In this document: positions 47,356 to 58,185 of the stretch, piece after piece
Numbering within the stretch: position 1 is the first letter of the stretch
Layout: every line of letters starts with the position of its first letter
Source of the DNA: Vinca minor
Taxonomy: Eukaryota; Streptophyta; Magnoliopsida; Gentianales; Apocynaceae
Length of the DNA: 64,000 nt
Direction of reading: 5' to 3'
Assembly: GCA_026122235.1 (NCBI GenBank)
Contig: JAOCZM010000201.1
Span: 4,104,501 to 4,168,500 of the forward strand
Notes under the pieces: model-generated
Told to the model about the DNA's origin: nothing
Databases searched by the model: none
The model's input: only the letters and a program-made list of their open reading frames with translations
Position numbers and translations under genes: made by a program

Positions 47356-47715
47356 GAATTATTAGCCACTTTGATCATCAACATATTTTAGTCTAGCCAC
47401 TTTGGTCAAAATTCAAGTTTTTTAACTTATTTCATCACTAAAGTTTTTTCTGCCTGCCATTTTGGTCACTAAAGTTTTTTTATTCTGCCATTTTGATCAA
47501 ATTTTTTTAGTGACCTAAATGGCAAAATGAAAAAACTTTAGTGACCAAAATGGCAAGCCTAAAAAACTTTAGTGATGAAAAAAGTTAAAAAAAATCTTTA
47601 GTGTCCAAAATAGCAGGCCGGAAAATTTTTTAGTGATGAAATACGTTGAAAAACTTGAATTTTGACCAAAGTGGCTAGACGAAAATATGTTGATGATCAA
47701 AGTGGCTAATTATTC
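47356..47715. mobile_element. Mutator-like foldback element, 10 bp TSD
   Basis: Perfect TSD gctattttgg at 47346-47355 and 47716-47725. Ends GAATTATTAGCCAC and (reverse complement) GAATAATTAGCCAC. Both halves are made of repeated CACTAAAGTTTTTT and GCCATTTTGG-type phrases in opposite orientations. 360 bp. Confidence 0.85.
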
Positions 47716-48055
47716 GCTATTTTGGTGGAGGGAGGGGATGACTATGAAAAAACGTAAATTGGGCAAGTCAAGAGTTTCCCTTTTTTTTCCTTTCTTGTGA
47801 TGGGGCAAACCAACCCCGTCAGGATCCTATGCGGAACGGCATTTGTTAGTATATGCAAAATGTTTTAGAACATGTATTTTTAAACACACAAAAAACATGA
47901 TAGGAGGTATCTTTAAAAATACGTCAAGTATCATAATATCAGCACATGTGTTTATTTTAAATAAATCTTGATTGTAAAAAAATTAATTTGACGAACAAAA
48001 TTAAATTCTTCACGAGAGCCTCAGCGCAAACCAACACCTTGAAAGAACAACTTGT

Positions 48056-48927
48056 GGCATTTTTTTAGCTGCAACAGCACTAAAGATAGTGCCAATGAGA
48101 GAAAGGGGCCACCACATGAACTAATTATTAAGCCTGCTTTTTGAACCATTGTCCCAATTCCTATCTCCGGAGTGTTTTTTAGCTTTTTAATATTTTCTTT
48201 CGACAGATCTTCTATTTCAGTTTGTGACAATAAAGGCCTTATTATACTCTTTTCATATAATTCAATATTTAATTTCGGACAAAAATATATATAAATATAA
48301 TGGAATGATTTTTCAAAAGCGTTTTTCAGGCATATAGTAACATGAATTATGTTATTTTATATAGTAGTTTGATTCTTTTATTATACCTATGATTCTACTA
48401 TTTTTAATAGAATTTTAGATTTTTATATAATTAAATAATCATGTATAGTCTATTTTAATTTTAATTAAAGCGTGCTCGGCACACCTTAAAAGAACCATAA
48501 TATAAGTTATCATCTATCAACTCCTTCCAAATGAGATTTGATTAACAAGGGTTGGCATCCGTGTGATCACAGATGTATTATCAGACCCACCTATGCATAA
48601 CAAATTCCAAACACATAAAGTTCTTTTTAGGGGGAAAAGATTAGGTAAATCTAAATTATTCTCGATTCTTTATTTTAATACATAAATTATTATTTGTGAT
48701 TTTTTTACAAATTACACTCAAGCTACCCAAAGTTATCCAAGCTAGCACAACAATCCATTTTAAGGTTATTTGGTGTCGAAATAGCATCATGTAAACAACA
48801 TGTGACGTTTTGAAGAAGTGTTTTTCCACTTTTCAATGAAATAAATGACTATTAGAGTAGTATACAAACCATTATTTTCATTCTCGACCTCCAAAACTCT
48901 TCATCTCCAACGTCACCCCAACCCCTT
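48056..48927. repeat. segmental duplication of 35.15-37.07 kb
   Basis: Collinear and same orientation: TTAGCTGCAACAGCACTAAA, AGAAAGGGGCCAC, GGTGTGATCACAG-type and CATTCTCGACCTCCAA phrases occur in the same order in both. The 35-37 kb copy carries three extra pieces: the retroposed insertion, the left arm of the palindrome and a SINE. It is therefore longer. No gene in either copy. Confidence 0.8.
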
Positions 48928-49136
48928 TGATTCAAGTGAAAAAACCATTAATTTTCTGAAGATAAATTGGGTGAAACATCATTATTCTTCAATATCCAAA
49001 AAATTTAAAGAAAAAGAGTGTCATTTATTTCCGGAAAGACCAAGCATTTGAATAACAAGGTCTTCAATGGACTGGGAAATCAGGGAATGAGATCAGTATG
49101 TTGACCCCTACAATCTTTATAGTAAGTCTAAATATT

Positions 49137-49361
49137 CGTCCCGGCTCCTATGCGGAACAGCTTTTGTTCCGTACGGTGCGGGATACGCTCCCAGCCGTCG
49201 GATGAGATTTTTTATAATACGCGAAAAGTTGCGATTGACTTAAAAAATAATATAAAAAAACTTTTTCTCTCTCCAGATCTGGACCGTTCAAAATCTCATC
49301 CGACGACTGGAATTGTTCCGCACATGCGGAACTTTGACTGTTCCGCACAGGAGCCGGACTG
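49137..49361. mobile_element. Mutator-like MITE (GGCTCCTATGCGGAAC family)
   Basis: TSD ctaaatatt (49128-49136) and ataaatatt (49362-49370), eight of nine the same. Ends contain CCGGCTCCTATGCGGAAC and (reverse complement) CCGGCTCCTGTGCGGAAC. A related element splits the F-box pseudogene at 57.6 kb, and an end-like fragment (GGATCCTATGCGGAAC) lies near 47822. Confidence 0.75.
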
Positions 49362-49370
49362 ATAAATATT

Positions 49371-50629
49371 TACAACGATTGGAGGGAAAATTTTCGGTTA
49401 TTCAAAAGTTTCATGCCATTGAAAAGTGGACAAAAATACCCCTTGAAAATTCTACTTTGTCGCCATATACAGACCAAAATGGAATGTTGTGCTAGTTTGA
49501 ATGGGTGAAAATCGTCTGTACTCGTGTATGTTCTTATTCATGTGTCCAATCGCTCAAAATTTGCCATGTGGATATTATAATTTTACCTTTTATATCATTT
49601 TTTATTAAGTTGAGCTCCACAAGAAAAATATTAAAAATTCGGTAGAAATTGAACCGTAGCAAAATAATTTTTTGTGTTTGGTATTTGGTTTCTATAAAAT
49701 TTCGATTCGATTTGGTTTTATAATGTTTTAAAACTGAACATAATATCAAAAAATTTATACCGAATGCACACTCCTAGTTAGTGATACGATAAGAATTAAA
49801 TGGTTCGAACAACTAAAGTTTATTTTTCAAAGTTTTAACTCTTTAAATGAAAAAAATGTAATGAGTAGGCTCACCTGCATATTCAACGGAAAACTAAATG
49901 TTTCGGTGAACTAAATTTATTTATAAAAAAAACTTCGATTGTTGGAATGAAAATAAAAAATAAAAAAACAAATAGAAATTATCACTCAATTTAATGGACT
50001 AAAAGGCAACTCAACCAATTCATTCAATTAAAAATCATGCCCAACCCCTTTACTTATAATGTTATCAAATTTCAAAAATTTCATACACTTTCGATGTCGG
50101 ATTGTGAATATTACTGAAAAAATAAAAATAAAATAAAATTAGAATAGAAAAAATAAAGACTTAAGTAGACCGCAACGAAGACTTTGATGACTCTGTCTCT
50201 CTTGATATCGGTATTCCGGTATTTCATCGACTAATTCGATTGGGTCCTAAATGATACTTTAATAGTTCAATAAAAAAAATTCTACAAATATGTCATATAT
50301 TTGACCAATCATATTATACTGAGACAAAAAATTTCCAATCTACTAATTACTTGGTTAATGTCTATTTTTAATCTCAATATTTTAATGACAAAGAAGCCGA
50401 CAAATATTTATGCAACTATTTGCCAAAAAAGAATTAGGCTGTTAAACCCCAATCCCCCGCCCCATGGTCCCCAAATTAAATGCTGTCACTTTTACACTGA
50501 CAATACCACTCATAACAATTATTTTCTCATTTTACTTAGCAAAAAAAAACAATTATTTTCTCAAAAAAATAACAAATATATTTTCAAGTACTCGATGCGT
50601 TACAAATCAAAATAATTACAAAAAAATAA
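49371..50629. other. intergenic, no gene seen
   Basis: AT-rich. Short open frames have random composition and no family resemblance. Confidence 0.35.
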
Positions 50630-50643
50630 ATAAATAAATAGTT

Positions 50644-50844
50644 GAGGCCCGAAATGCGATCGCTCTGGGCGTAAGAACTGAGAATCACCCTAAATAGTGA
50701 GATTGTAGCACGCCCTAGCTCTGGGAGGAACTTAGCCTCACAAGGAGGAGAATTTTATTGCCCCATAAGGGGAGATATGGGAATCGACCACGGGACCTCC
50801 GTCCTGTGGCCGAGTAGATTTACCACTTGAGCTACCCGATTCCC
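50644..50844 (-). mobile_element. tRNA-derived SINE, minus orientation, 14 bp TSD
   Basis: TSD ataaataaatagtt at 50630-50643 and 50845-50858. On the minus strand the head reads GGGAATCGGGTAGCTCAAGT, then the B box GTGGTCGATTCCC. Same family as the 36.4 kb copy. The 3' tail is short. Confidence 0.85.
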
Positions 50845-50858
50845 ATAAATAAATAGTT

Positions 50859-51312
50859 AAAAGTGGTGATATTTGCACCGCATTTTTAGTATCATGCACT
50901 TCTTCTTTTCTTCTTATAGTATTAGTGAAAAAAGACTTTAATATACAAATTTAATAACCCAATTTAAAGCTAGTTAATACTGCAATATAAGATCAATGTA
51001 ATCAAGAGTATTATTATCATTTTATTTATAAAATAAAATTAAAAAAAGTGTAATAAATTAAATTGTAAATGCGAATATAATTTTCTATAAATAATTCTTA
51101 TTGTTTATTTATATTTTATTGACGGTTAGTTAAAAGGACTCCCACTTGAGAGTTGACAGACCATAATCCATGTGAAGATTATTGGGTCACAGTTCTTTTA
51201 TTTCTTTTTTATACATAATGGGCTTTGGCTTTACTTTCCTTATTTATTTATTTTTCGGCTTTAGAAAATCGTCTTTAGCCGTCGCTGAGTCACTCATCGT
51301 ACTGGTTTCACA
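50859..51312. other. intergenic, no gene seen
   Basis: AT-rich sequence without a bounded element. Confidence 0.3.
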
Positions 51313-51326
51313 ATCTTCTCACAAGA

Positions 51327-51526
51327 TTTTTTTTTTTTTTAAAGTCCAATTGGACGTACACCCCAATAGGAGAGAAAATAGCACCTCATAAAAAGAGGAA
51401 GAGATAACCCTATAAAGGGAGACAATTAAAGCATACACCATGCGCGGGGAGAGTATCGAACCCACGACCTTGAGGTCGTGAGCAAGACGTCGCCCCACTG
51501 GGCTAATGACCTTATGATCTTCTCAC
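51327..51526 (-). mobile_element. tRNA-derived SINE, minus orientation, 14 bp TSD
   Basis: Perfect TSD atcttctcacaaga at 51313-51326 and 51527-51540. Poly-T at the left end; the minus-strand head reads GTCATTAGCCCAGTGGGGCG and the B box is GTGGGTTCGATACTC. Confidence 0.88.
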
Positions 51527-51540
51527 AAGAATTGAGTTTC

Positions 51541-52003
51541 CCCTAGCTATAATTCAGAATAAATCATTGTCAATATATATTGAAACACTGCGTGATAGAT
51601 ATTGTATATTTTTGACAAGCGATACATCCATGTACAGTAGATATTCTCTCTCGATGAATATATGTTCTAAAATACGTAATATATATCTTACGCAACACGT
51701 GTTTTAAAAATCAAAATCGACATTCGCTCTAAAAAATCTAAACTATCAATTTTTTATTCGACAGTTTAAAAAGAACAAAATATTCAATATATATTGAATT
51801 TTTTAAATTATGCATCATATCCAGACCACCAATGCCAACCATATCATTCCCACTTTCTGTTCTTGTCCACTTCTCTCTTCATTCTTTCCTCTTCTCCTTC
51901 AAAACTCACTCCTACTCTAATTTCACTACTAGTTTCATTCTTTAATTAATAGTTCTAATTTCTTCCTTGAATCTTTCCTCCATCATCGTCATCAGCAGCT
52001 GCC
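51541..52003 (+). promoter_or_regulatory. promoter and 5' leader of the Glu/Lys-rich protein gene
   Basis: The last ~160 bases are pyrimidine-rich (CACTTCTCTCTTCATTC, TTCCTCTTCTCC), typical of a plant leader, ending GCTGCCATGGC at the ATG. The start of transcription was not determined. Confidence 0.45.
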
Positions 52004-55000
52004 ATGGCTACTGAAACTGTGTCCTCTGATCATACTTCTACTGTTCTTGAGGTACCTTTCTTGTTTAATTCTTACTGCTTTATCAGTTGATTACGTTTCT
52101 GGTATGTGTATTGGGTTTTAACTGAGGTGGGTTTTGTTTTATTTATTTATTATTCTTTACATATTTTCATCATTGGCGGCTCAAACATATTCGAGGCCCT
52201 GTGCGAAAAAAAAATTGGGGCCTCGAATTTTTTGCTAAGTATATATATAAAAAAAAATAAAATATTTGGGGCCTCGAATTTTTTGCTAAGTATATATATA
52301 TATAAACAAAAAAAAAATTGGTGCCCCGGATTTTTTTCTAAGTATATATATACAACAACAAAAATTGAGGTCCCGAATTTTTTTCTAAGTATATATATAA
52401 AAAATTGGGGCCCCGGATTTTTGGAGGCCCTGTGCGGTCGCTCACCTCGCACACCCTCATAGCCGCCACTGATTTTCATTTTGACCTGCTTTTAGCAAGG
52501 TTTTTTAATAAATTCTTGTACTGATTCCTTGTTTTATCACTTGATTATGTTTCTGGTATGTGTTTTTGGTTTTAATTGAGGTGGGTTTTGGTTTTTCTTG
52601 ATTATTCTTTGCTTTTTGGGTGAGTATCAAGAGAGGTTTTGAATATTAAGTCCTAGAGCTTCTTTATATGTGAGATAATTTATCTATTTTGTTTAAGAGA
52701 ATTTATTTTCTATTTATCTTCCAAAAATTGGAGAATTTAGTGAACAATTGGTGTTGACAGATGATGCGTTCTAGATTTTTACTTGGACCAATGTTTTGGC
52801 TAAATAAACTTGGACCATTATCCAGGAGAAAAAGTAGCTTATGCTTTTACAAAAGCTTTATCCTTGTTTTGCTTTATATGTTTCTTGGTTGGCAAGAAAG
52901 CGCCCCCCCCCCCCCCACCCCCACAACCCAAAACCCCATCTCCTGATGCATGATGCCCTCTTAGACTTTAGGGGGGTGCCAGGGGCTGAGAAGAGAAAGC
53001 GTCTAGCCGGGACCTTGTAGAGGATCTTTCCTCGCGGAAGCAGAATCTTTATCTTTTCGACGTCTTGCCATAACCTTTTGATTTTTGCATTTCTTGTTTT
53101 CTCACTCACTACAAAGACAACATTCTTTCGGTTTTAAGCACGAGTCCGGATTTCATTTGCGATTTCTTGAGGGATGCTAAAGGTATCCTAGGTGTGACAG
53201 CGGTAGACTTGTGGTGTGATTATAAGGATTCAGGGTCATATGCTTTTGTTTTCCATTGAAAGTTGCAATTCTGGCCCTTATTTAGATTTTTCTGTTCTGA
53301 AATTTGTCATTTCTCTTGTGCTTTGATATCAATAAGATGCTAATCACTTTCTTCAGAGATGATTGATTGTCTTTATTCTTCAATCTGCTTTGGTATGCAG
53401 CAAGTAGAAAAGGAAGTGCACGAAGAGGTGAAGTCGTTGGAACAGAGTGTTCCTCTGCCTAAGGAAGTTGAAGAAAAGCCAAAAGAAAAAGAGGTTCCAA
53501 GCGGAACCGTTCCTCCGGCTGAACCAGAGGAGAAGATTGAGGTGAAAGAAAGTGAACCACCAAAATTTGAAGAGGTAGTGAAGGCTGAGGCCGCGGAAGA
53601 GAACCCAAAAGTTGAGGAGCCAATTGTTGCAATCGCTTCAGCTGAACCAGATCAAAAGATTGAGGAGATGAAGAAAACTGATGATATTCCTATTGTGGAT
53701 ATTCCTGTTTCCGACAAGGTAGAAGTGTCGAAGCCTGAGGAGCCAATTGTTGCAATCACTTCAGTTGAACCAGATCAAAAGGTTGAGGAGGTTAAGAAAA
53801 CTGATGATATTCCTATTGTGGATATTCCTGTTTCCGACAAGGTAGAAGTGTCGAAGCCTGAGGAGCCAATTGTTGCAATCACTTCAGTTGAACCAGATCA
53901 AAAGGTTGAGGAGGTTAAGAAAACTGATGATATTCCTGTTGTGGATGTTCCTGTTTCCGACAAGGTAGAAGTGTCGAAGCCTGAGGAGCTGCCGGAGATA
54001 AAGGTTGTTGAGAAACCTCTAGAACCGGTCTCAAAGGAAGCTGCGGAGGAAAAGCTGGAGGTGCACCCGAAGGAAACTGAAATTCCTGAAACAGCAACTG
54101 AGGTTGTGGAGAAAGTAGAGGAGAATGCAGAGGAGTTGCCAGTGAAAACCGAAACTCCCGAACCTGCAGTTGAGACTGTGGAAACTAAAAAGGAGAAACC
54201 GGCAGAATTGCCAGAAGTTGAAATCCCCGATTCTACTACTGAAACCGCTGAAGTTCATGAAGCGAACGTTGAAGAGTTGCTAAAGAAAATTGAAATTCCT
54301 GCATCTGTGATTATTGAAAGTAAAGAGGTTCAACCGGAAGAGCTGCCTCCTAAAGAACCAGAGACAGAAGTTGTTAAAGCTGTGGAAGTTTCAGCAGTAG
54401 ACGGCAAGAAAGAAGAAGAAGCTCCAGTACCAGTTCCTAAAGTGGAGGATAAACCAGAAGAGAACCCTGAAATTACTGAAAAAATCGATGAAAGATCTAC
54501 AGTGGCTGAGCCGACAGAGAAATTGGAGGTTGACACAACGAAAGACGAAGGAATTCCAACCGCTGAGACCAAAGATACTAAGGTAGCAGGGGAAGTAGCT
54601 ACCGTGGAACCCGTTGCCATTGAAAGTTCGGATCAAATTTCCTCAGCTCCCGAGGTACTTCATGTTGTAGAGAAGAATGTAGAAATTCCTCCCTCTATTG
54701 AAGTCGCGGAAAAGACTTCTGTTGCTGATAAGGAGGAAGAAGTAGTTTCAAAAGCCGGAGCTGAAGAACCAGTAAAAGTAGCCAAGGACGCGAAAATTGA
54801 AGAGAACCCTGCTGTTCCCAGTACCATTTCTCAAGAGGCTGGAAAACCCATAGAAGAAACCTCGAGAGAAATTGAACTTCTTGCTGAGAATGGCGGCAAA
54901 AAAGATAAAACTACCAAAGACGAGGAAGTTGAGAAGAAAGTGGATGTAGAAGAGCCCCAAAAAGAAGAAACAGAAACAAAAGGAGGAGAGGAAGCTGCAA

Positions 55001-55275
55001 AGGGTGTTGAAGAAACCAAGGGGGAGCAACAAGTGAAAGAAGTCGAAGAGTCTGCAACAACAGATACACCAATTGAAGAACCCGCCAAGGAAGCTGCCGA
55101 TGACCTGAAGACGACAACAGTACAAGAAGCTCCTAAAAAGCAATCAAATAACCTACTAGCAAAGGTGAAGCATTCTCTGGTTAAGGCAAAGAAAGCGATA
55201 ATCGGCAAATCTCAATCGAAAACAGCAGCACCACCACCACCTTCTGAAACGAAGGAAGAGTTAAAAGCTACTTGA
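52004..55275 (+). CDS. Glu/Lys/Val/Pro-rich, probably disordered protein with 41-residue repeats
   Basis: Exon 1 is 52004-52051 (MATETVSSDHTSTVLE) and exon 2 is 53401-55275, joined through a GT-AG intron of 1349 bp, about 640 residues. The ATG at 52004 has a strong context (GCCATGGC). Composition is extreme: Glu, Lys, Val, Pro and Ala dominate, with almost no aromatic residues or Cys. There is no signal peptide or membrane segment. A unit of 41 residues (PIVAITSVEPDQKVEEVKK is its core) is repeated three times. The C-terminus is different, basic and likely helical (NNLLAKVKHSLVKAKKAIIG), and may be the conserved functional part. I do not recognise a named family; plant proteins of this sort are often labelled titin-like or neurofilament-like by composition only. 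A hAT-like element sits in the intron. Confidence 0.82.
52171..52471. mobile_element. hAT-like MITE with internal tandem repeats, 8 bp TSD
   Basis: Perfect TSD attttcat at 52163-52170 and 52472-52479. Ends CATTGGCGGCT and (reverse complement) CAGTGGCGGCT. The 301 bp interior is built of about five diverged units of TTGGGGCCTCGAATTTTTTG with CTAAGTATATATA. In the intron of the Glu/Lys-rich protein gene. The overlapping open frames are repeat artefacts. Confidence 0.85.
53614..53988 (+). repeat. 123 bp in-frame tandem repeat in coding sequence, three copies
   Basis: CCAATTGTTGCAATC recurs at 53620, 53743 and 53866, exactly 123 bp apart. Copies two and three are almost identical at the DNA level, so the expansion is recent and in frame (41 codons). 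Confidence 0.93.
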
Positions 55276-55803
55276 TTTTCTCAGAATTTGATCATAGGAA
55301 AAGGAATACTATAGTGTGAACAATATTGGCTTGCCTGATTTCTCCATCATTAGTATTGATTTTCTCAAACGGCCGTGCTTGGCGCGATAGTCAAGTGTTT
55401 ACTTGCTATCTGCTTGGTCCCTAGATCCTGCTGATGCAGGAGCTTTGTGCATTGGGTACGAACTTTTTTAGTATTGCTGAATTCAACATAGTTAGGGAAA
55501 TTGCTTTTTTTTTTTGTTCTTTTATTTCTCATTCTATATTCATTGAGTTGTGTGTATGTGTGTGGATTTGAAGTCTATTGGAGTCCATTTGCTAGTTTGG
55601 TGAGGAGTGTTGTATAGGTTTGTTAAAACATTGTGAATACATATCATGTTATTGAATTTTTATCAATCAATAGTTGTTATTAGTTTCTCTCTGTTACGAT
55701 ACTAAGAGGCGTTTTCTTCTGCAATGTACTTAATGAATCTCAATTATTGATTTCGGTCAAAAAGATGAAAATAACTATTTTTTTTCATTAAAATAACTAT
55801 TTC
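55276..55803 (+). other. 3' flank of the Glu/Lys-rich protein gene
   Basis: Likely 3' untranslated region in the first ~400 bases (T-rich, with TGTGTATGTGTGTG and ATTGAATTTTTATCAATCAAT). A clear poly-A signal could not be assigned. Confidence 0.35.
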
Positions 55804-55818
55804 AACAACGATAACATA

Positions 55819-55980
55819 TCATCAAGTGCTGTGGCCCAGCGCCCGGCTCGATCATACTCCGCGCAGCATGCGGTATGCTTTTAAAAAGTTGGGCTCCCTT
55901 CTAGGCTGATCTCTCCCGCTCATGGGGTTGTTCTCTCCCGTTTCATGCGGGTTCGCCTCGGGCGTTCAAAAAAAAAAGAA
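55819..55980 (+). mobile_element. tRNA-derived SINE, plus orientation, 15 bp TSD
   Basis: Perfect TSD aacaacgataacata at 55804-55818 and 55981-55995. The 162 bp body starts TCATCAAGTGCTGTGGCCC and ends in an A-rich tail. Confidence 0.88.
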
Positions 55981-55995
55981 AACAACGATAACATA

Positions 55996-57067
55996 ACTTA
56001 TTAAGTCTCAAATAATTGGGAGTATGGGCGTGTTGGATAAGAGATAGACTTGGGGGTATATTCAATTAGGATTTTAAAAGACTATTTATGGATAAATAAT
56101 CCAATGAATTTTAAAAGACTATTTAAGATTTTAAAAGAATGTAATGACTTGTAAGATTTTTTATACCCAGGATTCTTATGTTCGGATTTTAAAGATTTAT
56201 ATCATAAAAATTTATAAGATTTGAAAGGACCACAAGGACTTTTTATTTGTACGATGCTAATCAACCAAGCTAGTTGGATGATAATCAATGTCTATTTCGA
56301 TGATGCACGAACCCAAGCTTTCCAAATGATGGTGGAATTTATCTTCCCAAAGGTTTTATGATAGGTATAAGGTTACTAGGCTATAGACACTTAGTTGAAA
56401 TAATGGAATGAAGCCATAAATATAAAATAAATAAAAGTCAAATGTTTAAAGTTGTGGGCACTTACATCTAGGGTGAGCAAATTCGGTTTTTATCGAATTA
56501 CCGATCGAATTCGAATTCAATTCGGGAATTCGAATTTGATAATTTAGTGTGAATTCGGGAATTCTGTTATTTAACCAACTTTAAACTATTGACTTTTAAA
56601 ATATCATAATAGTCTTGATTGAAATACAACGTGACGTATTTATATTACTTACAAGTCTTAATTAAATACCACAAGATTTATTTATTTCAAAATAATCATT
56701 TAAAATCCTAATTGAATACATCCCCTTAACCTTTGGATAATAAATGTACAAAGTGACTGGTCTCAAAATATCACTAAAGTAGATAAATTTGAGATTGACT
56801 TAATATTTAACAATAAATTCTCAAGGTAACTCATAAAATACCACTAAAACAGTATTCCCCTTATACTGTTACATTCACTAAGGAATCATACCCTCAAATA
56901 AAAGGCAAAAGACATCAGTGAAGACAGATTTGAGAACCATTTAGATTTATATGCGGATCATTGTGTTTCTTTCCTTCATCATCTAGACATCTAAAGTATT
57001 TCCATCAAACTGTTATTTCTATCTTCATCTTTGTTCTTGCTCGCATTTTGGATTCAACGGAGCCGCC
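55996..57067. other. intergenic, AT-rich, with GAATTCG-rich patch
   Basis: 56485-56560 is dense in GAATTCG/CGAATTC motifs (for example ATCGAATTCGAATTCAATTC), similar in style to the subterminal parts of the 3.3 kb hAT-like element. Borders could not be set. No gene; 56880-57067 is the likely old promoter of the F-box pseudogene. Confidence 0.4.
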
Positions 57068-57640
57068 ATGAAAAATCAGAAACGGAGCAGGAAGCCGCCG
57101 GCGACAGTCCGGCCTGATCTCCCGACGATTTAGTCATCGAGATTCTCAGCAGATTGCCGGCAAATGACGTCTCCGTATTCCGAACGGTCTGCCGGAAATG
57201 GAAAGCTCTAATCTCAACACAACATTTCACCGATTTGCATCTGAATCATTCCAATTTCCCGGAGATTCTCGTCCAGGAGAAATCATACAGCTACAAAATT
57301 GGATTTCTTCTATTAGACAAATGGGAACCACCCCGAAAGAACACAAGAATTCGAAAACATTGTCTTGATCCATTTTTCCCGCCAGATTCTTACTCCCGCC
57401 GGTTCCATTTGTCTTACGATGGATTAATTGCAATTAGTTTCTTTCTTCAGACCCATCATATGAAGAATTTCGCCATCTTCAATCCAATAACTCAGAACCA
57501 GGTGAGATTAATTACTCCAACCCTAGCTTTTTGTTTTGGGGATTTTTTTTCATCGGTTGATTGGAGAATACTGCTTACTGTTTGGGATTATGGGGATCAC
57601 GGGAAACAGGATCTAAAGTAGATTATAAGATGCTTAATTT

Positions 57641-58185
57641 CAGTAAAGATCCAGTGCGGAACGCTCAAAAATCCGCACGTGCGGGACACAATGAGAGCCA
57701 TTGATTTCATTTTTTAAATGGATCAATGGCTATGATTTAAAAGAGAGAGAGAAAAGTTAAAAAGGTACATATGTAATTTTATTGAGGAGAGAGAAAAGTT
57801 GCGCTGAAAAGTCAAAAAGGAGGAGAGAGAAAATCATAGCGTGAAGATGCATTTCTACAAGAACACTTGTTTCGTTTCTGGTGAACACATGTTCTTATTT
57901 GGTGAACACTTTGTTCATGTTCGGTGAAATCGAGATGTTCTTGTTCGTGAACAAATGTTCTTGATGAGTGAACACATGTTCATGTTCGGTGAACAGATGT
58001 TTCGTGCTCGCGAACACATGTTCATTCCGTGAACACACGTTCTCGATGAGAGAGAAAAGTTGCATACTGGAAAAAAGAAAGTCATTAAATACCCTTACTT
58101 TGAAACAACCGTTGGATGAATCCAACGGCCCTCACCTTGTCCCGCACCAGTCCGCACCAAACCAATCCGCATAGGAGCCAAGGTC
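57641..58185. mobile_element. Mutator-like element in the F-box pseudogene, 9 bp TSD
   Basis: Perfect TSD gcttaattt at 57632-57640 and 58186-58194. The left end includes CCAGTGCGGAACGC; the right end (reverse complement) reads GACCTTGGCTCCTATGCGGA. Same family as 49137-49361. Its interior holds a GAACA..TGTTC repeat cluster (57861-58045). Open frames in it are not genes. Confidence 0.8.
57861..58045. repeat. cluster of GAACA..TGTTC imperfect palindromes
   Basis: Seven to eight copies of GAACANNTGTTC-like motifs (GTGAACACATGTTC three times, GAACAAATGTTC and other variants) at irregular spacing of about 20-35 bp. Inside the Mutator-like element. Confidence 0.8.

Noticed and set aside
52106..52479. 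opposed open frames of 118 and 109 residues
   Set aside because: Both are translations of the internal repeats of the hAT-like element in an intron.
54330..55208. several minus-strand open frames of 68-131 residues
   Set aside because: Shadows of the Glu/Lys-rich coding exon, whose GAA/AAG/GTT codon bias keeps the opposite strand open.
57861..58045. possible CRISPR-like array of spaced repeats
   Set aside because: Repeats are degenerate, spacing is irregular and the host is a plant; it is a tandem repeat inside a transposon.
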